Shown here: positions 16,459 to 22,528 of the stretch, in pieces
How the letters are laid out: each line of letters opens with the position of its first letter
Numbering within the stretch: position 1 is the stretch's first letter
Assembly (NCBI GenBank): GCA_937875615.1
Contig: CALNBU010000370.1
Location: 1 to 22,528, forward strand
Length of the DNA stretch: 22,528 nucleotides
Direction: 5' to 3'
From: an uncultured Archangium sp.
Lineage (GTDB): Bacteria > Myxococcota > Myxococcia > Myxococcales > Myxococcaceae
Notes under the pieces: generated by a model
Told to the model about the DNA's origin: nothing
The model's input: only the letters and a program-made list of their open reading frames with translations
Database searches by the model: none
Program-made: the position numbers and the translations under genes

Positions 16459-17340
16459 ATGCCCCGACGACTCATTGTGCTCGTGGCCCTCGCAGCGGGG
16501 AGCGTCCTCGCCGCGCTCACCTCGGGGCCACCTTCGAAGAATCGACACGCCTCGGAGTTCAGGCCGCTGCTGCTGCGGCCCACGGTGGCACGGACCATCT
16601 CGAAGCCGTTCCTCCCGATGCTCATCGACCTCTACTGGCTGAGGTCACTCAACGCCATCGGCCTCTCCGACACCCTGGAGAAGAACCGGGCGCTGTACGA
16701 GTACGGTGACGTCCTGACCGACCTCGACCCGCGCTTCCTGCAACCGTACACGTTCATCGGGCTGGCGGTGCCGTTCCCCACCGGCCGCGACACCTGGGCC
16801 AATGTGGACCTCTCTGAAAAGCTGCTGCGCAAGGGTCTGCAACACTTCCCCGAGAACCCGCAGCTCCACCTCTACCTGGGCTTCAATCTCTTCAGCTACC
16901 AGCACCGCTACCGCGACGCGGCGGCCGTCTTCGCGGCGGCCGCGAAGCTGCCCGTCACCGTGCCCTTCGCCGGGTTCCTCGCTACGCGGTTGCTCGCCAC
17001 GGATGGAAGCCCTCAAGAAGGGGCCGCGCTGGCCTGGGAAATGGCGGAGAACTCAAACGACGAGGTGACCAGAGAGCAGTTCGAGCGGCGCGCCCGCGCG
17101 CTCGAAATCGAAGCGGTCCTTCAGCACGTCGATCGCGCCGCGCTGGCCTTCTCCAACGCCCACGGTCGCCCCGCGACCAGCCTCGAAGAGCTCCGCACCG
17201 GAGGGTTCTACGACGGCCCGGCACAAGACCCCTCGGGTGGAGACATCTCGCTCCAGCCCGATGGGCGTGCCAAGAGCACGACCCTGCTTCACCGCGTGCA
17301 GATTTTCACCGACTCACACCCCGAGCTGGACCCCGAATGA
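16459..17340 (+). CDS. pilG: PilG-like pilus biogenesis protein with TPR-like helices
   Basis: 293 residues. The N-terminal hydrophobic segment (RLIVLVALAAGSVLAAL, about 4-20) is an uncleaved anchor or signal peptide, so the rest lies in the periplasm. Residues 55-200 form helix pairs like tetratricopeptide repeats (LYEYGDVLTDLDPRFLQPY, LRKGLQHFPENPQLHLYLGF, YRDAAAVFAAAAKLP). A shorter C-terminal domain (about 215-293) includes RPATSLEELRTGGFYDGPAQDP. No enzyme motif. The call as PilG rests mainly on position: it stands between pilA and an ABC ATPase/permease pair, as in M. xanthus, where pilGHI are needed for pilus biogenesis. Its stop overlaps the pilH start (ATGA). The upstream ribosome site is weak, and a terminator sits just before. 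Confidence 0.8.
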   Translation: MPRRLIVLVALAAGSVLAALTSGPPSKNRHASEFRPLLLRPTVARTISKPFLPMLIDLYWLRSLNAIGLSDTLEKNRALYEYGDVLTDLDPRFLQPYTFIGLAVPFPTGRDTWANVDLSEKLLRKGLQHFPENPQLHLYLGFNLFSYQHRYRDAAAVFAAAAKLPVTVPFAGFLATRLLATDGSPQEGAALAWEMAENSNDEVTREQFERRARALEIEAVLQHVDRAALAFSNAHGRPATSLEELRTGGFYDGPAQDPSGGDISLQPDGRAKSTTLLHRVQIFTDSHPELDPE

Positions 17341-18293
17341 GCACCGCCGCCATCCTCACCGAGAAGCTCACCAAGACCTACGCCGTCGGCTTCGTGAAGC
17401 GTCGCCAGGTCCCCGCCCTGCGTGGACTCGACCTCCGCGTCGAGCCTGGCCAGATTTACGGTCTGCTGGGACCCAACGGAGCCGGAAAGTCGACCACCAT
17501 CAAAATCCTGCTCGACCTGGTCACCCCCAGCAGCGGCCGGGCCGAGCTCTTTGGTCGGTCGCCATCGCTCAAGGAGGCGCGCCGCGAGGTCGGTTTTTTG
17601 CCGGAGAACCCGGCGCCGTACGAGTACCTCACCGGCCGCGAATTCGTCCGGCTCGCGGGGCAGCTCTCCGGGCTGGAGGGCTCCGCGCTCGACTCACGCG
17701 TCTCCGAGGTCATCGCGCAGGTGGGCATGGAGTACGCCGCCAACCTCGGCATACGCCGCTACTCCAAGGGAATGATTCAGCGCATCTCCCTGGCGCAAGC
17801 GCTGGTGACGCGCCCCCGACTGCTGGTCCTCGACGAGCCGACGTCCGGCCTCGATGTGTTGGGCCGCCAGCTGGTGCGGGACATCGTCCGCGAGGAACAG
17901 AAGCGCGGGACCACGGTCCTGCTGTGCAGCCACATCATCCCCGACGTGGAGTCGCTGTGCGACCGCGTCGCGGTGCTCATCGGCGGCAAGCTGGTGCGCG
18001 AGGGGAGCGTGTCGGCGCTGCTGGCCGACCGCCAGACGATGATGGAAGCCACGGTGGAGAGCGTAGAGCTCCCCCGGCTCGAGGCGCTGCGCCCGAAGAT
18101 GGCCTCCATGGACGAAGCGGGTGGACGCGTGGTGCTTCGCTTCGAAGAACAGCACGCCCGCGAGGTGCTGCAGGCGGTGCTCGCCGTCGACGGGCGACTC
18201 ACCGGGCTGCAGCGCACGCGATTCTCGCTCGAAGAACTCTTTCTCGGCGCGCTCAAGGAGAGCGGCCGTTCAGTCGGGAGTGACATCTCATGA
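17337..18293 (+). CDS. pilH: PilH-like ABC transporter ATP-binding protein
   Basis: 318 residues. ABC ATPase domain (about 6-230): Walker A GPNGAGKST (45-53); FLPEN in place of the Q-loop glutamine (88-91), a change seen in this ABC-2 subgroup; signature YSKGM (142-146) instead of LSGGQ; Walker B LLVLDEPTSGLD (162-173); and the H-loop His199. A C-terminal regulatory part of about 90 residues follows, with ARE-VLQAVLAVDGRLTGLQR and a SLEELFL end typical of CcmA/NatA-like exporters. Together with the permease encoded next it would form an ABC-2 type complex. M. xanthus pilH encodes an ABC transporter homologue required for pilus assembly; its substrate remains unknown. It overlaps pilG and pilI by ATGA at both ends, so the three are made in fixed proportion. 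Confidence 0.88.
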   Translation: MSTAAILTEKLTKTYAVGFVKRRQVPALRGLDLRVEPGQIYGLLGPNGAGKSTTIKILLDLVTPSSGRAELFGRSPSLKEARREVGFLPENPAPYEYLTGREFVRLAGQLSGLEGSALDSRVSEVIAQVGMEYAANLGIRRYSKGMIQRISLAQALVTRPRLLVLDEPTSGLDVLGRQLVRDIVREEQKRGTTVLLCSHIIPDVESLCDRVAVLIGGKLVREGSVSALLADRQTMMEATVESVELPRLEALRPKMASMDEAGGRVVLRFEEQHAREVLQAVLAVDGRLTGLQRTRFSLEELFLGALKESGRSVGSDIS

Positions 18294-19057
18294 GTGGCCT
18301 GGGCGCATTGGTTCTCAACGGCTTTCGCGAATCGCGTCGCAACCGGGTCACGCTGGTCATCTTTCTCTTCGCGTTCGTGATGATTTTCTCCGCCACGTTC
18401 GCGCTGGAGCTCACGGTCGCGACCTTCGACCGGGTGATGACCGACCTGGGGCTGGGCGTGATGGCGCTCATCTCGTCCTTCCTGGCCATCTTCCTCGCGA
18501 CCGGGCTCATCCCCCGGGAAATCGAGCGCCGCACCATCTTCATGGTGGTCTCCAAGCCCATCAGCCGCTCGATGTTCGTCGTCGGCCGATTCCTCGGAAA
18601 CATGCTCACGCTGTACGCCGTGCTCGCCATGATGGCCGTGCTCTTCTTCATTCAGCTCGAGTTCGGCCACGCCTCGATCACCCGGCCGCACGTCGCCGCC
18701 ATCATCGGGTTGGCCTTCGAGCTGCTGGTCATCTCCGCGTTCAGCTTCCTCTTCGCGTCGATGAGCTCACAGTTCGTCGCGTCGGTCGTCAGCGTGGGCC
18801 TGTACTTCCTCGGCCACCTCTCGACCGACCTCTACCAGTTGGCCGAGCGCTCGACGAATCAGGCCATGGGCCTGTTCGGCAAGGCCTTCTACTACCTGCT
18901 GCCCAACCTCGACCGCCTCGACTACCGACCCAGGGCAACGTACGGCGAGCTGACGGCGTGGTCCGAGGTCGGCATGTCCGCGGCGCACGCCATCGGGTAT
19001 TCGGTCGTCATGCTGGTGGTGGCCTGTCTTCTCTTTGAACGCCGCGACTTCAAGTAG
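18290..19057 (+). CDS. pilI: PilI-like ABC-2 type permease
   Basis: 255 residues, almost all membrane: six hydrophobic segments at roughly 20-41, 55-74, 100-122, 132-165 (two), and 230-250. The cytoplasmic loop IPREIERRTIFMVVSKPISR (about 74-93) is the conserved ABC-2 motif that docks on the ATPase. The start ATG overlaps the pilH stop. This is the membrane partner of PilH and, by synteny with M. xanthus pilGHI, part of the pilus biogenesis module. What it moves or extracts is not known. A hairpin lies 6 bp downstream. Confidence 0.85.
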   Translation: MSGLGALVLNGFRESRRNRVTLVIFLFAFVMIFSATFALELTVATFDRVMTDLGLGVMALISSFLAIFLATGLIPREIERRTIFMVVSKPISRSMFVVGRFLGNMLTLYAVLAMMAVLFFIQLEFGHASITRPHVAAIIGLAFELLVISAFSFLFASMSSQFVASVVSVGLYFLGHLSTDLYQLAERSTNQAMGLFGKAFYYLLPNLDRLDYRPRATYGELTAWSEVGMSAAHAIGYSVVMLVVACLLFERRDFK

Positions 19058-19063
19058 CTGCGA

Positions 19064-19088
19064 AGTGCGCCCGATTGGCGGCCGCACT
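19064..19088 (+). terminator. Hairpin downstream of pilI, possible terminator
   Basis: AGTGCGCCCG pairs with CGGCCGCACT around an ATTGG loop: nine paired positions and one C-C mismatch. It is followed by AAATAC rather than a T-run, so it is not a classic intrinsic terminator. It may mark the end of pilGHI or stabilise its 3' end. Confidence 0.4.
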
Positions 19089-19111
19089 AAATACGCGTAG
19101 GAGCAGCCGCC

Positions 19112-19516
19112 ATGGTGGGTCTCGTCATCGCATCGCACGGACAGCTTGCAGAGGCCCTGCTGGCGGCAGCGCAGCAGATTGTCGGCGACATCCCCGCGGT
19201 GGCCACCTGCAGCGTCCCGCCCTCCGCGTCGCCCGATGACATCAAGCGCCACATCAAGGACGCGGTGAAGACCGTGGACGCGGGCCAGGGCGTCATCGTC
19301 TTCGCCGACCTCATCGGCGGCAGCCCCTGCACCCAGAGCCTCTCGCTCTGTCGCCAGTCGTCCCTCGAGGTGGTGACCGGCGTGAATCTCCCCATGCTGC
19401 TCAAGGCCAACAGCCTGCGAAGCACCGACGCTCCGCTGCGGGAGCTGGCCCACCAGCTGACCGACTACGGCCGCCGCAACATCACCTGCGCCAGCGACGC
19501 CGTCCGCCGCGACTGA
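19112..19516 (+). CDS. PTS mannose-family EIIA domain protein
   Basis: 134 residues, a single EIIA(Man) domain. The phosphorylatable His9 lies in VIASHGQLAEALL, followed by the characteristic VIVFADLIGGSPCTQSLSLC and VVTGVNLPMLLKA motifs. This domain accepts phosphate from HPr. Without IIB/IIC/IID sugar-transport partners here, it is probably part of a regulatory PTS, as in many Deltaproteobacteria and Myxococcota. A good ribosome site TAGGAG (19098-19103) stands 8 bp before the ATG. It is separated from pilI by 54 bp holding a hairpin, so it is likely a separate unit. It converges on the bifunctional oxidoreductase gene with a 7-bp gap. Confidence 0.92.
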   Translation: MVGLVIASHGQLAEALLAAAQQIVGDIPAVATCSVPPSASPDDIKRHIKDAVKTVDAGQGVIVFADLIGGSPCTQSLSLCRQSSLEVVTGVNLPMLLKANSLRSTDAPLRELAHQLTDYGRRNITCASDAVRRD

Positions 19517-19523
19517 CGCTCCG

Positions 19524-21773
19524 TCACCGGCGCCGGGGCTTCACCACCTCGTACTGCGGCGGCCACCACAGCCCGTCCACCCGCTCCGCCTGCGCGTGAC
19601 GGCGCACCAGCGAAGGGTCCGACAGGTGCTCCCGGGCCAGCGCGCAGAGGTCCGCCCGCCCCGCCCCGATGACGGTGTTGGCGTGGTCGGCGCCCAGAAT
19701 CGCGCCCACCGCCATCACCGGAATCTCCGCGCCCACCTTCACCGCCTCCGCGTAGGGCACCTGGTACATGCGCCCGTACTCCGGCCGTGACTCCGGCACG
19801 TTGCCCGCCGTGCTGACGTCGATGACGTCGCAGCCGCGCGCCTTCAACGCCTTCGCCAGCGCCACCGTGTCTTCGATGGTCTGCCCCGTCGGGCCCAGCC
19901 AGTCGGTGGCCGACACCCGCACGCCCATGGGGCGCTCTCCGGGCCACGCCGCGCGCATCGCGCTGAAGACCTCCAACGGCCAGCGCATGCGCCCCTCCAG
20001 CGAGCCGCCGTACGCGTCGGTGCGCCGGTTCGACAGCGGCGAGAGGAACGTCGAGAGCAGGTAGCCGTGCGCCATGTGCACCTCGATGAAGTCGAAGCCC
20101 GCGCGCAGCGCCCGCTTCGTGGCGTCGACGAAGGCCTGCGTCAGACGCCGGAGCTCTTCGGGCGGCAGCTCCCGCGGCGCCGGCCAGCCCGGCTTGTACG
20201 GCAGCGCCGAGGGCCCCCACGTCTCCCACGGCGACTCGCCCGGCTTCAGCGCGGTGTCGCCCTCCCACGGCCGCGAGCAGCTCGCCTTGCGGCCCGCGTG
20301 CGCCAGCTGAATGCCCACCTTCGCGTGGCTCCGCGCGTGCACGAAGTCCACCACCCGCTTCCATGCCGCCTCCTGCGCGTCGCTCCACAGCCCCGCGCAG
20401 CCATGGGTGATGCGCCCCTCGGGCGAGACGTCGGTCATCTCCGTCAACACCAGCCCCGCCCCGCCTACCGCGCGCGCGCCGTAGTGCACCAGGTGCCAGT
20501 CGTTCACCACGCCCTCGTCGGCCGAGTACTGGCACATGGGCGAGACCACCACCCGGTTCTCCAGCGTCAGCCCCCGCAGCGTCAGCGGCGCGAAGAGCGG
20601 CGGCGGCGCGCTGCCGTCTGAGTTCAGCGCGGTGCCCGCACGCGCGGCGAAGCCCTCGTCGGCGCTGCGCACCAGCGCTGGGTCGCGCAGCCTGAGGTTG
20701 TCCCAGGTGATGCGCTTGCTGCGCGTCATCAGGTTGAAGGTGAACTGCTCGGGCGGCTGCGCCACGTAGCGCGCCGCGTTCTCGAACCACTCCAGGCTGG
20801 TCTGCGCCGCGCGCTGCGTCTTGAGCACCTCCACCCGCCGCGCGGCCTCGTAGCCCGCGAGGCCCCGGGGCACGTCCAGCTGCGCCGCCACCAGCGCGTC
20901 GCGCAGCGCGATGGCGTCTTCCATCGCCAGCTTGGTGCCGGAGCCGATGGAGAAGTGCGCGGTGTGCGCCGCGTCGCCCAACAGCACCAGGTTCTCCTTC
21001 GCCCACCGCTCGCAGGTGATGGTGGGGAAGGTGCGCCAGATGGACTTGTTGGCCAGCAGCCGGTGGCCGCCCAGCTCCTGCGCGAAGAGCGCCTCCAGCC
21101 ACGCCACCGACTCCGCCTCGCTCATCGCCTCGAGGCCCGCCGCGCGCCACACCTCCTCCCGGCACTCCACGATGAAGGTGGAGCGCGCCGGCGTCTTCGA
21201 GAAGGGGTACGCGTGCACCTGGAACAGCCCGTGCGGCGTCTCCTTGAAGTGGAACTCGAAGGCCTGGAGCGGCTTCGTGGTGCCCAGCCAGGTGAAGCGG
21301 CAGCGGCGCCAGTCGAGGTGCGGGCGGAAGTGCGCCGCGTGCTTCTCGCGCAGCGGCGAGTGCACCCCGTCGGAGGCCACCACCAGGTCCGCGTCGGGCA
21401 AGGCGTCGGCCGACACCTCCGAGGAGAAGTGCAGCGCCACGCCCAGCGCCTCGCAGCGCGCGTGCAGCACCTGCAGCAGCTCGCGGCGCGACAGCCCGCA
21501 GAAGCCGTGCCCCGTCGACACCGTCTTCACCCCGCGCACCCAGGTGTCGATGTCGTCCCAGTAGACGAAGCGCGACTCGATGGCGTCCATCAACGGGCCG
21601 TCGGCCTCGCGGAGGTTGCCCAGCGTCTCCTTCGAGAAGACCACGCCCCAGCCGAAGGTGTCGTCGGGCCGGTTCTTCTCGTAGACCGACACCTCCACGT
21701 CAGGGCAGGCCTTCTTCATCAACAGAGCGAAGGTGAGGCCGCCGGGGCCGCCGCCGATGGTTGCGATGCGCAT
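19524..21773 (-). CDS. Bifunctional FAD monooxygenase/old-yellow-enzyme (aryl-CoA hydroxylase type)
   Basis: 749 residues, two enzymes fused. The N-terminal half (1-365) is a class A flavoprotein monooxygenase: GGGPGG (7-12), the DG motif (Asp135-Gly136) and LLGDAAHTAHFSIGSG (264-279, GD motif). After a short linker (about 375-390) comes an old yellow enzyme domain (391-749): SPMCQYS with Cys414, HAGRK with His492, VHMAHGYLLSTFLSPLSNRR with the His566/His569 pair and Tyr571, and a C-terminal FMN phosphate-binding AVGAILGA. This order is known from anthraniloyl-CoA monooxygenase/reductase and salicylyl-CoA 5-hydroxylase, which hydroxylate CoA-activated aromatic acids; both are candidates, and sequence alone does not decide. 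No CoA ligase or other pathway gene is visible nearby. ATG 21773 gives the Rossmann motif at residue 7. It diverges from the response regulator. Confidence 0.9.
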   Translation of the reverse strand: MRIATIGGGPGGLTFALLMKKACPDVEVSVYEKNRPDDTFGWGVVFSKETLGNLREADGPLMDAIESRFVYWDDIDTWVRGVKTVSTGHGFCGLSRRELLQVLHARCEALGVALHFSSEVSADALPDADLVVASDGVHSPLREKHAAHFRPHLDWRRCRFTWLGTTKPLQAFEFHFKETPHGLFQVHAYPFSKTPARSTFIVECREEVWRAAGLEAMSEAESVAWLEALFAQELGGHRLLANKSIWRTFPTITCERWAKENLVLLGDAAHTAHFSIGSGTKLAMEDAIALRDALVAAQLDVPRGLAGYEAARRVEVLKTQRAAQTSLEWFENAARYVAQPPEQFTFNLMTRSKRITWDNLRLRDPALVRSADEGFAARAGTALNSDGSAPPPLFAPLTLRGLTLENRVVVSPMCQYSADEGVVNDWHLVHYGARAVGGAGLVLTEMTDVSPEGRITHGCAGLWSDAQEAAWKRVVDFVHARSHAKVGIQLAHAGRKASCSRPWEGDTALKPGESPWETWGPSALPYKPGWPAPRELPPEELRRLTQAFVDATKRALRAGFDFIEVHMAHGYLLSTFLSPLSNRRTDAYGGSLEGRMRWPLEVFSAMRAAWPGERPMGVRVSATDWLGPTGQTIEDTVALAKALKARGCDVIDVSTAGNVPESRPEYGRMYQVPYAEAVKVGAEIPVMAVGAILGADHANTVIGAGRADLCALAREHLSDPSLVRRHAQAERVDGLWWPPQYEVVKPRRR

Positions 21774-21802
21774 GTGGCGTGCGTCTTACTCCTCTCGCCC
21801 TT

Positions 21803-22291
21803 ATGGTGCGCACGTCACCGATGAGCGCCGGGTCGCCAAAGCCGCTCGTCCTCTACGTCGAGGACGACACAGACACCTTCCGTCTGGCCAGCCTGCGCCT
21901 GGGCGTCCGCTACCAGCTGCTCCGGGCCGCCACCGATGAAGAGGCCGTGGCCCTGCTGGCCGAACACGGCGACGCGCTCTACGCGGTGCTGGTCGACATC
22001 GAGCTGCAGGGCAGCCAGATGGACGGCCTCGCCCTGGTCCGCGCGCTCAGGGGCATGCCCGCCATGGGCCCCGTGCCGGCCTACGCGCAGCGCATCCCGG
22101 TGCTGCCGCACACGCCCATCATCGTGATGACGGCCTACGTCACCCGCTACTCCGAAGACGAGGTGAAGCGCCTCGGCGCCAACCACTTCCTCACCAAGCC
22201 CATCGACTTCACCCGACTCAACCTGGCGCTGGCCCAGGCCAACATTCAGTCGGTGATGGCGCGGCTGGCGGCGCGGCCCCGCGCGCGCTGA
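21803..22291 (+). CDS. Single-domain response regulator
   Basis: 162 residues, receiver domain only. Acidic pocket Glu20-Asp21-Asp22 (YVEDDTD), phosphoacceptor Asp65 (AVLVDIEL), Thr110 (IIVMTAYV) and Lys132 (FLTKPID) are all present, so phosphorylation should work. Between strands 3 and 4 there is an extra loop of about 15 residues (MPAMGPVPAYAQRIPVLPH). No output domain follows: it ends soon after the alpha-5 helix with an Arg-rich tail (RLAARPRAR). It would act as a phosphorelay or protein-binding regulator, like CheY/Spo0F-type proteins. No kinase gene is adjacent. ATG 21803 or 21821 are both possible starts; neither has a good ribosome site. Its 3' end overlaps the AraC-type gene on the other strand by 46 bp. 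Confidence 0.9.
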   Translation: MVRTSPMSAGSPKPLVLYVEDDTDTFRLASLRLGVRYQLLRAATDEEAVALLAEHGDALYAVLVDIELQGSQMDGLALVRALRGMPAMGPVPAYAQRIPVLPHTPIIVMTAYVTRYSEDEVKRLGANHFLTKPIDFTRLNLALAQANIQSVMARLAARPRAR

Positions 22292-22528
22292 AACGCGCTG
22301 GGCGAGACCCCGTTCCACCGGGTGAAGGCGTGGCTGAACGCCGCAGTGTCGGCGTAGCCCAGCTGCGCGGCCACCTCCTTCACCGACAGCGGGCCCTGCA
22401 GCAGCGCCTCGGCCCGGGTCCGGCGCTCGGCCTCGAGCAGCTCCGAATAGCTGGTCTGCTCGTCCGCCAGGCGCCGCTTCAGCGTGCGCGCGCTGGATGC
22501 GGATACGTTCCGCGTGTCAGTGTTCGAG
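22246..22528 (-). CDS. AraC-family regulator, C-terminal DNA-binding part (cut by window edge)
   Basis: Only the last 93 residues are inside the window; the gene continues rightward and its N-terminal half is missing here. The visible part is the double helix-turn-helix of AraC/XylS proteins: SARTLKRRLADEQTSYSELL (first HTH end), RAEALLQGPLSVKEVAAQLG, then GYADTAAFSHAFTRWNGVSP followed by SAFQRAR, the AraC signature. The style (RTLKRRLADEGTSY-like) is that of the OruR/ArgR-type AraC branch. It stops at 22246, well inside the response regulator's 3' end, giving a 46-bp convergent overlap. Effector and targets unknown. Confidence 0.88.
   Translation of the reverse strand, partial: SNTDTRNVSASSARTLKRRLADEQTSYSELLEAERRTRAEALLQGPLSVKEVAAQLGYADTAAFSHAFTRWNGVSPSAFQRARGRAASRAITD

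Noticed and set aside
19465..21165. 566-residue open frame on the minus strand
   Set aside because: Out-of-frame shadow of the bifunctional oxidoreductase; low-complexity Gly/Ala/Arg sequence.

Overview
The window is very GC-rich, densely coded bacterial chromosome. Codons strongly favour G/C at the third position, genes sit a few bases apart or overlap, and there are no rRNA, tRNA, CRISPR or transposon genes. The content points to a myxobacterium (Myxococcota, Myxococcus/Corallococcus/Archangium-like): an FHA-type sigma-54 activator, a eukaryote-like Ser/Thr kinase, and above all PilA-type pilins followed by a pilG-pilH-pilI set. This assignment is inferred from gene content; no marker gene was compared.

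Left part (1-5201): the 5' portion of a RimK-like ATP-grasp ligase runs off the left edge on the minus strand. Diverging from it is an FHA/AAA+/Fis sigma-54 activator, followed by a leukotriene-A4-hydrolase-like M1 aminopeptidase and a YghO-like GNAT protein. Next (5202-8074, minus strand) come a short-chain dehydrogenase, a membrane-anchored Ser/Thr kinase and a 66-residue protein just upstream of the kinase. A pirin/OsmC pair sharing an ATGA overlap (8104-9401) diverges from these. A STAS-like hypothetical, a secreted thioredoxin-TPR protein, a small membrane protein, a lipoprotein alpha/beta hydrolase and an HtrA-type serine protease fill 9408-14677.

The core of interest is 14678-19057. 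Two tandem, closely related type IV pilin genes are each preceded by a near-consensus sigma-54 (-24/-12) promoter, and upstream of each lies the same TGAC-N7-GTCA palindrome. Behind the second pilin is a strong intrinsic-terminator-like hairpin, then pilG, pilH and pilI joined by ATGA overlaps. In Myxococcus xanthus pilGHI lie downstream of pilA and are needed for pilus assembly. Here neither pilB/T/C/S/R nor pilM-Q is inside the window, and pilA is doubled.

Right part (19112-22528): an orphan mannose-type PTS EIIA protein, a bifunctional monooxygenase/old-yellow-enzyme fusion of the aryl-CoA hydroxylase type (minus strand), a single-domain response regulator, and the C-terminal end of an AraC-type regulator cut by the right edge. 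No gene-free stretch exceeds 300 bases; the longest are the two pilin promoter regions of 179 and 154 bp. Coordinates and motifs were read by eye from the sequence, with no database search.
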